Source: Flexilinea sp. (GTDB lineage: Bacteria; Chloroflexota; Anaerolineae; Anaerolineales; Anaerolineaceae). From it: 64,000 nt of DNA. The DNA is taken from positions 1 through 64,000 of the forward strand of contig JAFRIR010000083.1 in assembly GCA_017432685.1 (NCBI GenBank), in the 5' to 3' direction. The notes beneath the pieces are model-generated. The model had not been told where the DNA came from. It worked only from the letters and a program-made list of their open reading frames with translations, and did not search any database. The translations under genes and the position numbers were made by a program. Positions 8,600 to 17,890 of the stretch are shown piece after piece. The stretch's first letter is position 1. Every line of letters begins with the position of its first letter.

Positions 8600-9673
8600 A
8601 TGGCAAGTGTAAAAATTCAACACATCTCCAAAGCTTTTGGCGAAACAGTGGTACTGAAGGATATCAATGAGACCTTTCAGGATGGGGAGTTTGTCACGCT
8701 TTTAGGCCCTTCCGGGTGCGGAAAGTCAACCATCCTGCGCATGATCGCGGGTTTTGAAAAACCGACTGCCGGTGAGCTTTATATTGACGACCGACTCGTT
8801 TCTGGCGGAAAGACTTTTGTGCCTCCCGAGAAACGGAACATCGGCATGGTCTTCCAGAGTTATGCGGTATGGCCTCATATGAACGTTTTTGACAATGTCG
8901 CTTATCCGCTGACCATCAAGAAGGTCGCGAAAGCTGAGATCCGGAAAAGCGTGGAACGGGTTTTGGAAGTCACTCATCTGACACAGTATGCGGACCGCTT
9001 TCCAAGCCAGCTTTCCGGCGGTCAGCAGCAGCGCATTGCCCTGGCAAGGGCATTGGTGGCGGCTCCGAACCTGCTTCTGCTGGACGAGCCGCTCTCCAAC
9101 CTGGACGCGAAGCTGCGTGAATCCATGCGCTTCGAGATCAAGGAGATCCAAAAGACGATGGGGATCACGGTGGTTTATGTTACCCATGACCAGACGGAAG
9201 CCATGGCTATGAGTGATCGCATCTTCCTGCTCAACGGTGGTTTTGTACAGCAATCGGGGTCACCGGATGAGATCTATAACCGCCCTGTGAACCAGTTCGT
9301 GGCTGATTTTCTCGGCAAGGTGGACTTTTTCAAGGGTGAGGCCGGTAATGGAAAAATCGTCTTCCCGGGAATGGGCGGGCAGGCTGTAGCCTATGACGGG
9401 CCACACAGCGGGAAGGTGGATGTGGCGATTCGTCCGGAAAACATTTATTTCGATCCCGCCGGCCCGCTCACCGGTGTGCTGGAGAAGCAATATTATCTGG
9501 GTGATGTGGATGACTGCCGTGTGCGTGCAGGTGATACGCTGATCCGGGTGATCGCGAACGGATATCTGCATAAGGAGCTGTGGGACGGGCAGACGGTGCA
9601 TCTTGCCATCCGCGATATGATGGTCTTTGAGGATGACGGTACCCTGGATGAGATGCTGAAGATACGAACGTGA
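8600..9673 (+). CDS. ABC importer ATP-binding protein, FbpC/PotA type
   Basis: This ATPase energises the permease encoded just upstream. It has Walker A GPSGCGKST, the signature LSGGQQQR, Walker B LLLLDEPLSNLDAKLR and the switch histidine in YVTHDQTEAM. The C-terminal 120 residues form a TOBE/OB-like regulatory domain (VDVAIRPENIYF). The length of 357 is usual for the family. Gene order binding protein-permease-ATPase matches fbpABC. An AGAAAGGATC ribosome-binding site precedes the ATG. A dispersed repeat follows the gene directly. Confidence 0.93.
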   Translation: MASVKIQHISKAFGETVVLKDINETFQDGEFVTLLGPSGCGKSTILRMIAGFEKPTAGELYIDDRLVSGGKTFVPPEKRNIGMVFQSYAVWPHMNVFDNVAYPLTIKKVAKAEIRKSVERVLEVTHLTQYADRFPSQLSGGQQQRIALARALVAAPNLLLLDEPLSNLDAKLRESMRFEIKEIQKTMGITVVYVTHDQTEAMAMSDRIFLLNGGFVQQSGSPDEIYNRPVNQFVADFLGKVDFFKGEAGNGKIVFPGMGGQAVAYDGPHSGKVDVAIRPENIYFDPAGPLTGVLEKQYYLGDVDDCRVRAGDTLIRVIANGYLHKELWDGQTVHLAIRDMMVFEDDGTLDEMLKIRT

Positions 9674-9676
9674 AAT

Positions 9677-9770
9677 TTCAGTACGGAGCACACGGAGACA
9701 ACTCTGATGCTGCGGCGAAGCCCGCACAGCAGAGCTGTATCTCGTGTTGCGTTACCTGGTTCAGAACAGC
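9677..9770 (+). repeat. Dispersed hairpin repeat, copy C
   Basis: A well preserved copy, from TTCAGTACGGAGCACACGG through TGCTGCGGCGAAGCCCGCAC to GGTTCAGAACAG. It fills the gap between two converging genes and touches the stop codon of the gene at 9770-11980. Confidence 0.75.
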
Positions 9771-11980
9771 TACGGTTCCTTTTGTTTGCGGAATCCGTAG
9801 AAGATGCAGCCAATAATTGTAACCAGTGTGATGCTGTCACCGATGTGCTGCATAAGCGTTTTCACATATCTCACATTGATTTGCCCTGCCGGATGATTCC
9901 CGCTGCTCACGGTGATAAGACCGATCTCGTTTTTCGATATCGGGATCTCGGCAGTTTCTCCGTCAGGTGAGGCCCGGTATCCCCGATAGCCGGTGTAATA
10001 TACCAGCGGCACCTGCATCGTCACATTGCGGCTGCCTTCCGGCAGGATGTAATCCCAGGTGACGGAAAGGCCTTTTCGGGCAAAGGATGTCATTTCGAAC
10101 CCGGGTGTATCACTGATCACATGGTCACCGGTCTTTTCGATCATCTCCCGCTCCAGTTTTTCCGGCAGATATTCCGATCCGCTCAGGAAATTGCTTCGCT
10201 CGGTATAGCGATAAAAATCCATGGAATAAACATGGTTTGTCAGGGCTTCGATGAGGATCGGTCCGCCGCATACGGCACAAAGAATGAAAAGCGGAAGAAG
10301 CTGTATGATTTGACTTTGTTTGGGTAAATATTTTTCTGCAAGCTCCGCCGCATAAATGGCACAGCTTACGGAAAGCAGAACTGTGCTGATCATCATGATG
10401 CGCCAGGCAAACTGAATGCGGTACAGAAATTGAATGAAAACCTTCCATGGGAACAGGCTTGTACACATGATCATGGTGACAAATCCGTAAATCGTCAAAT
10501 TGTCTGCGAGCTTCAGCAGATGATTCCTTTTCCCTCGCAGGAAAATAACGCGTAGGAGCGGAATGATCAGAATAGTCCAGCCGGGATACACCTGACGGAT
10601 CGGATCAACATAATTCCAATCGTAGAAGAATAACAGAAGGCTGCGCGGGTCACTGCTGCTGCCGAAGGGTTCCGTATCCGGAGAAAACATGATCATGTTG
10701 ATCTTCAGTTCATTTGTCATGGATTGTTCTGCCATCGGCAAAATGAACCACATTCCCAGTCCAAGTGTCAGGAAAACAGCCTTTGTAAAGGCGAAGAAGA
10801 TTTTTTTATCTGAAAGGATCCTTCGAACGGAAAACAGCAGCCAGATAGCGGTAAATACACCGGCAAGGGCCAGACTGATGACGTGACACCAGAGTAAACC
10901 GGTAAAACCGATTGCAAAGATCCACCATCGTTCAGTGTGATCATTGAATATTTCATGGACTCCCAGTATGATCAGCGGCAGGAAGATGAAGGTTTGGATC
11001 TCTCCGAGAGCCGCCCGGTAATAAATATCAATCAGGCGATAGGCTGCAAAGGCGTATATGATCGCAGATGCATGAGCCGTTTTTTCTGAGCCGCTGATGC
11101 GACGGACCGTGAGGAACATGGAGAAGAGTGAAAAAAAAGTGCAGACTGTTGAGAAGATCTCGTAGGCTGCGATTTCATGAAATCCGCACAGGATCAGAAC
11201 CGCGGGAAAAGTGAGCAGCAGGTTCGGATAATAAAAACCACTGCCGTAGCCGTAATTCTCGATCCAGTCCAGCAGGATGCGGACCGGGAAATGTCCGACC
11301 CGCAGGGATGCGGCTATCCCTTTCAAGTGGCGCATGTGATAATAAAAATCATCTCCGTTGACAAAGGTGTCGGAGCGGTAAAAAGGAGCCGCGGTGAGCA
11401 GTGTCAGGAAAATGATCAACAGCAGCATGCGTTCATTTTCCGGTTTGGAAAGATGAGGAAAGAATTTTTTATATTTTTCCGGAGATGAGATGCGCAGCAG
11501 CACAATGATGCCACCAGCCAGGATCGCGGCGGAAATCACAGCATGTTTTAGCAGGGAAGATTTATAAAGCACGTGATTGGACCGGATAATAAAACGCTCA
11601 ATGTTCAGTTCCTTCGCGGCCGGATCCCATGAAATGCCGAAACGAAGCTGTTTTGTGTTTCCGCTGATGGTGAATTCCTGCTGTGTGATCGTTCCCCCCG
11701 AAGGCAGGTCGGCTGCAAATATTTTTTCTCCCACAGCGTCGATCAGAAAAAATCCGCTGCCTGTCCCGGAAAAAGTTCCTTCGATGATTATCTCATATGT
11801 TCCGGGTTTGAGCGCCAGCTGTTCGGTTGAAAGGATATAGTCTCCTTTGCCGTCAGTATTCGAATCGAACATACGCTGGTAAACAAAAATCTCTTCATAT
11901 TGGAAAAGGTCTCTGTTGACAAAAAGTAGCGCTCCTGCTGTCAGGCATAGAATCAGAATGATAAGTATATTTTTTTTCAT
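9770..11980 (-). CDS. Polytopic membrane protein with PTPS-related domain, GT-C-like (paralog 2)
   Basis: A 736-residue protein with an N-terminal membrane anchor, an extracytoplasmic segment of about 100 residues, about ten further hydrophobic spans (roughly 140-560) and an extracytoplasmic C-terminal domain with a final span. The block FVNGDDFYYHMRHLKG followed by FPVRILLDW and GYGSGFYYPNLLL is the hallmark of '6-pyruvoyl-tetrahydropterin synthase related' membrane proteins, which resemble GT-C glycosyltransferases using lipid-linked sugars. The Asp-Asp after the first loop is a plausible catalytic site. It is a clear paralog of the gene just upstream (six bases between them). No biochemical function is known to me for this family. 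Confidence 0.75.
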   Translation of the reverse strand: MKKNILIILILCLTAGALLFVNRDLFQYEEIFVYQRMFDSNTDGKGDYILSTEQLALKPGTYEIIIEGTFSGTGSGFFLIDAVGEKIFAADLPSGGTITQQEFTISGNTKQLRFGISWDPAAKELNIERFIIRSNHVLYKSSLLKHAVISAAILAGGIIVLLRISSPEKYKKFFPHLSKPENERMLLLIIFLTLLTAAPFYRSDTFVNGDDFYYHMRHLKGIAASLRVGHFPVRILLDWIENYGYGSGFYYPNLLLTFPAVLILCGFHEIAAYEIFSTVCTFFSLFSMFLTVRRISGSEKTAHASAIIYAFAAYRLIDIYYRAALGEIQTFIFLPLIILGVHEIFNDHTERWWIFAIGFTGLLWCHVISLALAGVFTAIWLLFSVRRILSDKKIFFAFTKAVFLTLGLGMWFILPMAEQSMTNELKINMIMFSPDTEPFGSSSDPRSLLLFFYDWNYVDPIRQVYPGWTILIIPLLRVIFLRGKRNHLLKLADNLTIYGFVTMIMCTSLFPWKVFIQFLYRIQFAWRIMMISTVLLSVSCAIYAAELAEKYLPKQSQIIQLLPLFILCAVCGGPILIEALTNHVYSMDFYRYTERSNFLSGSEYLPEKLEREMIEKTGDHVISDTPGFEMTSFARKGLSVTWDYILPEGSRNVTMQVPLVYYTGYRGYRASPDGETAEIPISKNEIGLITVSSGNHPAGQINVRYVKTLMQHIGDSITLVTIIGCIFYGFRKQKEP

Positions 11981-11986
11981 GAGCTT

Positions 11987-14182
11987 TTAATTTTGCTTCC
12001 TTCCGGATAAAAAGAGGCAGAAACCCAGACAAATTGTGACCAATGAGATGATTTCACCCGCAAGTTCAAATCCTGTTTTGTGATATGCTGCCTGTACTGT
12101 GCCGCTTCCGGTGTTTTTGACCCGGACGAGTGCGAGACCGTTTTCACTTTTCTCAACTTCGATCGGGACCGTTTTTCCGTCGGAATTTGTGAATGTCCCT
12201 TTGTAGCCGTAATAACGGATCAGCGGAATCGTAAACGTTAGAGTGTCTGCGTTTCCTGCATATTCAAAAGTGAATGTGAAAGACAAACCACGCCTTTTAT
12301 GGGATGTGATCCTGGTTTCAACCGGGTCGGCAGCTACTGTGTCACGGTTTTTGTCGATGAATTCAGCGCTGAGTCCGATGGGCATATATTCCATTCCTGC
12401 AACGCGGTTGTCCTGCATGATGAATTCATCTTCAGAAACAGTGCGGTTCACGATCGTATCGTGATAGATAGGATATGAACAGGCAGCACAGGCGAGGACC
12501 AGTAATCCGGTGAAGAGGGCAGCCCCGGGACGTGAAAAAAGTTCGGAGAAATAAATGCCTCCGCATATCGGCAGCAGAACACTCACCGGTGCCAGCAGCC
12601 TCCAAGTGAACTGAATGCGGTTAAGCAGCCAGACGAAATGCTGCCAGGGAAACAAATCTGTGCTGCAGATCATCAGAACGATCCCGAATCCCAGCATGAT
12701 GTCGGCAGCTTTTGGCCCCTTCTTTTTTTGAAACAACAGCAAAACCCGCAGCAATGGAACTGCCAGCAGCATCCAACCCGGGTAAACACTGCGGAAATAA
12801 CCTTCATCATAATGCCAGTCATGGAAGAAAACGATCAGGTTTTTCACCGGATTGATGTTGTTCGCGGTCAGTCCGCCTCTTTTTGCTGAAACAAGCAGAT
12901 TCATGTTTAAATTATTTCCGTTCATTTGCTCTGTCATGGGGAGCAGAAATCCCGCACCAAGTAAAACTGTGACCAGAACGGATTTCAACAAAGCGGAAAA
13001 GATTCGGCGATCGTGGATGATCATGCGGATGTTCAAGAGTAAAAATGCTGCTGTTATCCCTGCCGAAAGAACAAGGCTGATCAGATGGGAACTGAGTATG
13101 CCCCAGAAACCCAGAGCGAACACCCACCATCGCTCAGGTTTTCCATTAAAGAGGTAATAAAGACCCAGAATGATCAGCGGCATGAAGATGAACGCCTGCA
13201 CTTCGCCGATCGCTCCGCGATAGAAAACAGCGATGCAGCGATAGGAGCAGAACCCGAAAAGAATTGCCGCGGCGAGTCCGGCATAACGATTTTTGGCAAT
13301 GATCTTAGCTGTAAGGTAAAAGCTCAGGAGAGAGAAAAAGGTGCAGACGACAATAAAGATTTTATAGCAGCTGAGGATCGAAAATCCCAGCAGCCGCAAT
13401 AATACCGGAAAGTAAAGGAACAGATCCGGATAAAAGTATCCGGTACCGTAACCGTAATTTTTAAGCCAGAACAATTCGTTCCGAACCGGGAAATAGCCGG
13501 CTTTGATCCCCTCCGCGATGCCTTCGATGCGGGACAGATGGAAGAACATGTCTTCCGCCAGACCGTAGCTGTCCGGCAGCAGGAGTGGTATAGATGTGAG
13601 CAGGGAGAGCAATATGAGAACGAAAAAGTCTGTTTCATTTTCATGCTTTCGTAGCGGTGAGACGGTCCGGTATATAAGTTCCGGTTTGACGATCCGCAGC
13701 AGCAGTAGTATGCCGCAAAAGAAGATGAACAGAGAAACAGTTCCGTGCCGGAGCAGTGAGCTTTTATAAAGAACGCTGTCGGAGACCACACTGATCTTTT
13801 GGACATCTACGACAGAAGTCCCCGGATCGTAACTTACACCAATACGCAGGTTTTCTGTATTACCGGATACTGTGAAACCTGCTCTTTGTTCTTCTTCTCC
13901 GTCCGCAAGGTCAAACCCGGTGAAGATGCCTCCTTCATCGCGGGCCAGGTAAACGGAACTGCCTTTCCCCTGCACGGTACCGTAAAACACCAGATCATAT
14001 GTTCCCGGTTTCAGGGTGAAGGTTCCCGAGAGAAGGTAACTCCGTTTTGCGTCAATCTCCGGGGAGAAAGTCCGTTTGCCGAGGAAGCTGTACTCATAAT
14101 GCATCAGATCCCGGTTGCAGATCAGCAGCGCTGCAACTGTAAAGAGCATCAAAAGGGTAATCAGCAGTTTTTTGTTTTTCAC
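11987..14182 (-). CDS. Polytopic membrane protein with PTPS-related domain, GT-C-like (paralog 1)
   Basis: This 731-residue protein shows the same architecture as its downstream neighbour. It has an N-terminal anchor, then the early segment SYLLSGTFTLKPGTYDLVFY, matched in the paralog by YILSTEQLALKPGTYEIII. It also has LAEDMFFHLSRIEGIAEG, FPVRNELFW and GYGTGYFYPDLFL, with HDWHYDEGYFRSVYPGW later on. The pair looks like a tandem duplication followed by strong divergence, and they are probably co-transcribed. A role in transferring sugars to surface glycan is inferred from the fold and from polysaccharide genes on both sides. Confidence 0.75.
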   Translation of the reverse strand: MKNKKLLITLLMLFTVAALLICNRDLMHYEYSFLGKRTFSPEIDAKRSYLLSGTFTLKPGTYDLVFYGTVQGKGSSVYLARDEGGIFTGFDLADGEEEQRAGFTVSGNTENLRIGVSYDPGTSVVDVQKISVVSDSVLYKSSLLRHGTVSLFIFFCGILLLLRIVKPELIYRTVSPLRKHENETDFFVLILLSLLTSIPLLLPDSYGLAEDMFFHLSRIEGIAEGIKAGYFPVRNELFWLKNYGYGTGYFYPDLFLYFPVLLRLLGFSILSCYKIFIVVCTFFSLLSFYLTAKIIAKNRYAGLAAAILFGFCSYRCIAVFYRGAIGEVQAFIFMPLIILGLYYLFNGKPERWWVFALGFWGILSSHLISLVLSAGITAAFLLLNIRMIIHDRRIFSALLKSVLVTVLLGAGFLLPMTEQMNGNNLNMNLLVSAKRGGLTANNINPVKNLIVFFHDWHYDEGYFRSVYPGWMLLAVPLLRVLLLFQKKKGPKAADIMLGFGIVLMICSTDLFPWQHFVWLLNRIQFTWRLLAPVSVLLPICGGIYFSELFSRPGAALFTGLLVLACAACSYPIYHDTIVNRTVSEDEFIMQDNRVAGMEYMPIGLSAEFIDKNRDTVAADPVETRITSHKRRGLSFTFTFEYAGNADTLTFTIPLIRYYGYKGTFTNSDGKTVPIEVEKSENGLALVRVKNTGSGTVQAAYHKTGFELAGEIISLVTICLGFCLFLSGRKQN

Positions 14183-14520
14183 TGTGAATTCATTTTCCTC
14201 AATCAGAAATTATCCGTTTCTAATACGCTTCTTCATGTCAGCCTCTTGTTCACCTGAAACGAATTAACCGAAAACGATTTAGGCGAAATGGATTTCGGCT
14301 GTTTGGTATTGTAAACTTGTTTTCTGTAAAAATCAAGACATTAATGGAACCACTAAAATGCTTCAGCGGGGGGGAGTGTCGCAATTCATGCGGCAGCCGG
14401 GGACTGTCCCCTTTTTGAGATGGAGTATCGCTTGCAGGCATTGAGTTTCTCAAAAAGAATTGGGTGACAGTTCCGTTGACGTGTAACCGTCCCCGACAAC
14501 TGGCAACCGACAACCGGAAA
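14183..14520. other. Intergenic region with repeat fragments
   Basis: A gap of 338 bases. It contains a partial MITE-like element (GCTTCAGCGGGGGGGAG..GCGGCAGCC, 14343-14402), a GGGGACTGTCCCC palindrome at about 14400-14412, and a short heptamer array (14494-14518) ending at the stop of the next gene. No gene or clear promoter was seen. The upstream edge (14200-14330) is AT-rich and could hold the promoter of the gene starting at 14182. Confidence 0.6.
14494..14518. repeat. Short heptanucleotide array
   Basis: About three and a half CAACCGA/CAACTGG-type 7-mers, ending three bases before the stop codon (14521-14523) of the minus-strand gene. Confidence 0.55.
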
Positions 14521-16371
14521 CTATCTTTTTGGTGTGTAATAGTGATAAAATTCTAAAACCTCATCTGCTCTGCCGATGAGGTATCCCTGATGTTCATATG
14601 TGTCAAATGTTGGGTAATAATCTTCCCATTTTGTAATTGTAATAATATAGTCTACACATTGTGTCTTTATACATTGATCTTGTTCTACGGCAATCTCTTT
14701 CAGTTTGTCATTGTAATAATGACAAAAGTAGCGAAGATTAGGGATCGAACCAGTCACTGTATTTACGCCCGGATCACCGATCTTATAAGATAGTATTGAC
14801 GGATTTTTATTCCCTGTTTGCTCAATGATTTTCTTCATTTGATATGGCATTATCATTTCTTTAGAAAATTCCAAAAATGGTAAGTTTGAAGAAACTATAC
14901 AAAGAATAATAAGACCAGATGATAGTGTATATAATGATAAGCTGTATGTTTGAGTTTTTACTGCCTCTGTGAGAGAAGGAATCAAATCAATAATATCCAA
15001 TATTATCCAAAATCCGAATAGGGAGTATAAGCTTAAATCAAAGCTTGTGTATATGTGATTCACTGCACCGAAAAATACAAATATGTACATGCTTATAATT
15101 GTAATGAAAAGGTTGATCGCAAGTTTCCACCTTCTAAGAAGAATCTGCCAAAACAAGCCGAATATGGAAATACACAGCGGTATTGAAATGAATCTTTTGC
15201 AATATGAAAATCCAATACGCATTTTATCTGTAAAAGACAATTGGTTATTGGCGTAATAAAAAATATTATTGTAGAAATATGCGGTAAACAGGTCTTCTGT
15301 AGCTGAATGAATCATAAAATACAGAAAAATTGGAATTGATATCGTGATCACACCTGCCACAATCAATAGTAATTTTTTTATGTAAGAACCTAAATCGTGA
15401 TACAGTGCTGCATAAAACAACATCAAGAGGAACCATCCGAGGTAGAAGCCGACCAATGAATACTTCATCCAGAAAACAAAACCGGATGTCAGCCCTATCA
15501 GGAAGAATTCTTTTGCAGACGGCAGAATCGATTTTCTTAAGGTCTTAACCAGAATTAATAAAGCGTAAGCAAAAAACGGGAGACTATATTCTTCAGCCAG
15601 ATCACCGGCTTTAAATGCCTGGCAGCTGTAGATAACGGCAGATGTCAGCGGAATGATCAAGAGAGATTTTTTCCCAAAATACAATGCAGTTATTTTGTAA
15701 ATTAAAATAAGAAAAGCGAAACAGGCCGCAAGTTCCAAAAACCAGATTCCAATAAAGGTATCAAAAGAAACAGCGGCCCCAAATGTGTGTATGAAAATCA
15801 GCAGAGGCCCCTTTTGTTCATAAAGATCCCGATAAGGAACATAACCTTTTAATACACCTTTTCCTACCGTGAACATTGTGTTGGGGTCCACCCAGGTGTT
15901 GAAGGGATAAAAAGGAGAGCATCTTGAGTTCAAAAACATCGTCAATAAAGCTGTGAGAGCGATAAAAAGGATTATATATTTGTTTTGGACAGCATATGTT
16001 TCGTCGTCTTGTGAGATAAGTGACAGGAATATTTTTAAAAGGTTTCCGATACCAACAAGCGATAAAAAAGCAAGCACCAAAGTGATCAGAAGACAGGTTT
16101 GTTTAGATGGAAGATTTATCAATCCGGCAAGTGTTATGATTCGTCCGGAATCACGCCAACGAAGATAGAAAAGAATAGATAAAAGAAGTGTGATCAGAGC
16201 TGTTGACAAAGGATATTCAATATTGAACTGTAGTAAGATATGTTTTTTCTTTTGAATGACCTGCGCAGATGCAATCAGTAAACAAAAGATTGCAAGACTT
16301 ATTAATAGTCCGTTTTTTCCTTTCCCCGCAGCCAATAAAAAAACAGGTATTTCGGATAACAACAGAAACAT
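14521..16371 (-). CDS. Polytopic GT-C family glycosyltransferase-like membrane protein
   Basis: A 616-residue protein with about twelve hydrophobic spans. The block WVDPNTMFTVGKGVLKGYVP followed by YRDLYEQKGPLLIFIH is typical of RgtA/PMT-like GT-C enzymes, with an acidic residue in the first external loop as the likely catalytic site. Such enzymes use polyprenyl-phosphate sugars as donors. The acceptor is unknown. The gene is far more AT-rich than its neighbours: the 60 bases from 15241 contain 18 G/C, whereas 60 bases of fumC from 16861 contain 41. This suggests recent horizontal acquisition. Confidence 0.75.
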   Translation of the reverse strand: MFLLLSEIPVFLLAAGKGKNGLLISLAIFCLLIASAQVIQKKKHILLQFNIEYPLSTALITLLLSILFYLRWRDSGRIITLAGLINLPSKQTCLLITLVLAFLSLVGIGNLLKIFLSLISQDDETYAVQNKYIILFIALTALLTMFLNSRCSPFYPFNTWVDPNTMFTVGKGVLKGYVPYRDLYEQKGPLLIFIHTFGAAVSFDTFIGIWFLELAACFAFLILIYKITALYFGKKSLLIIPLTSAVIYSCQAFKAGDLAEEYSLPFFAYALLILVKTLRKSILPSAKEFFLIGLTSGFVFWMKYSLVGFYLGWFLLMLFYAALYHDLGSYIKKLLLIVAGVITISIPIFLYFMIHSATEDLFTAYFYNNIFYYANNQLSFTDKMRIGFSYCKRFISIPLCISIFGLFWQILLRRWKLAINLFITIISMYIFVFFGAVNHIYTSFDLSLYSLFGFWIILDIIDLIPSLTEAVKTQTYSLSLYTLSSGLIILCIVSSNLPFLEFSKEMIMPYQMKKIIEQTGNKNPSILSYKIGDPGVNTVTGSIPNLRYFCHYYNDKLKEIAVEQDQCIKTQCVDYIITITKWEDYYPTFDTYEHQGYLIGRADEVLEFYHYYTPKR

Positions 16372-16402
16372 ATCGTACGAATTCCTTTTACACCGACCAG
16401 AA

Positions 16403-17767
16403 CTACACCATCTCCTCCGGATGGAAGACTTCGTCGAATTTCTCTGCGCTCAGGAAGCCGAGCTTTACACAGGCTTCGCGCAGGGAGATGTTTTCCTCAT
16501 ATGCCAGTTTGGCGGTTTTGGCAGCGTTCTCATAGCCGATGTAAGGGTTCAGTGCGGTGACCAGCATTAGGGAGTTATGGAGATTGTGCTCCATCACCTC
16601 GCGGTTGGCTTTGAGCCCGACAAGGCAGTTATCATTGAACGAACGCATCCCGTCTGCGAGCAGCCGCACGGATTGCAGAAAATTATAGATCAGCACCGGC
16701 ATGAAGACGTTCAGCTCGAAGTTTCCCTGGGAAGCGGCAAAGGCAACCGCTGTGTCGTTGGCAATCACCTGAACCGCTGCCATGGTCATGGCTTCGCACT
16801 GGGTCGGGTTGACCTTCCCCGGCATGATGGAGCTCCCCGGTTCGTTGGCGGGAATGCTGATCTCGCCCAGTCCGAGACGGGGCCCGGAGGCCAGCCAGCG
16901 CACGTCGTTGGCGATTTTCATCAGGTCTGCCGCCAGTGCCTTCAGCGCTCCGTGCATGAAAACCAGTTCATCCTTCGAAGTCAGCGAATGAAATTTGTTC
17001 TCCGCGGTCACAAACTCATATCCGGTGAGTTCGGATACTGCCTTTGCCGCCTCTTCCGCAAAGCCTTGCGGCGCGTTCAGCCCGGTACCGACGGCAGTGC
17101 CGCCCAGCGCCAGGCGGGAAATGCCCGGTATGGCGGCCTCAACCTGTTCCATGCTCACTTCCAGCATGTTGCGCCAGCCGCTGATCTCCTGAGAAAAAGC
17201 GATAGGTGTGGCGTCCTGCAGATGGGTGCGTCCGGACTTGATGATGCCCGCATTCTCTTTCTCGAGCCGTTTGAAGGTTTCGATCATCAGTTCCATGGAA
17301 GGGATCAGCTGTTCCCTGATCTCGCAGACCGCCGCGATATGCATTGCGGTCGGAAAAGTGTCATTGGAGCTCTGGCTTTTGTTGACATCATCGTTGGGAT
17401 GGAGCAGTTTTTTCCCCGCGATCTCGTTTCCGCGGTTCGCGATCACCTCATTGACGTTCATGTTGGATTGCGTCCCGGAGCCGGTCTGCCAGACGACCAG
17501 CGGAAAATTGTCGTCCAGTTTCCCGGCCAATATCTCGTCTGCGGCTGCATTGATGGCGTTGAACTTCTCTTCATCGAGCTTCCCCAGCCGGAAATTGGCC
17601 AGTGCAGCCGCCTTTTTCAGCCAGGCGAAAGCTGTGATGACCTCTTTCGGCATCTTTTCCGTGCCGATGCGGAAATTCTGGTAGCTGCGCTGTGTCTGTG
17701 CTCCCCAATATTTATCTGCGGGGACCCGCATCTCTCCCATTGAGTCATGTTCGATACGATATTCCAT
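16403..17767 (-). CDS. fumC: Class II fumarate hydratase FumC
   Basis: A cytoplasmic, cluster-free enzyme that interconverts fumarate and malate. The superfamily signature GSSIMPGKVNPTQCE is present, together with the active-site blocks TGSGTQSNMN and SGRTHLQDATPI. The length (454 residues) is usual. I start at the ATG at 17767 (MEYRIEHD), with GGAGGAG upstream, not at the GTG at 17779, which would overlap that ribosome-binding site. The class II lineage also contains aspartase, but TGSGTQSNMN and the C-terminal ALNPYIGYENAAK favour fumarase. The upstream gap is a heptamer array. Confidence 0.95.
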   Translation of the reverse strand: MEYRIEHDSMGEMRVPADKYWGAQTQRSYQNFRIGTEKMPKEVITAFAWLKKAAALANFRLGKLDEEKFNAINAAADEILAGKLDDNFPLVVWQTGSGTQSNMNVNEVIANRGNEIAGKKLLHPNDDVNKSQSSNDTFPTAMHIAAVCEIREQLIPSMELMIETFKRLEKENAGIIKSGRTHLQDATPIAFSQEISGWRNMLEVSMEQVEAAIPGISRLALGGTAVGTGLNAPQGFAEEAAKAVSELTGYEFVTAENKFHSLTSKDELVFMHGALKALAADLMKIANDVRWLASGPRLGLGEISIPANEPGSSIMPGKVNPTQCEAMTMAAVQVIANDTAVAFAASQGNFELNVFMPVLIYNFLQSVRLLADGMRSFNDNCLVGLKANREVMEHNLHNSLMLVTALNPYIGYENAAKTAKLAYEENISLREACVKLGFLSAEKFDEVFHPEEMV

Positions 17768-17787
17768 AATTAATTTCACTCCTCCCT

Positions 17788-17890
17788 GTTTCCCTACTCT
17801 CTACTCTCTTTTTCCTAATCCTGAATCCTACATCCTACATCCTAATTCCTACGTCCTAATTCCTGAATCCTACATCCTAATTCCTATTCC
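17788..17890. repeat. Heptanucleotide array between the C39 lipoprotein and fumC genes
   Basis: About fourteen 7-mers in one register, mostly CTACATC/CTAATTC/CTGAATC, with a more C/T-rich start. The array covers the TAG stop (17884-17886) of the upstream minus-strand gene. Confidence 0.85.
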
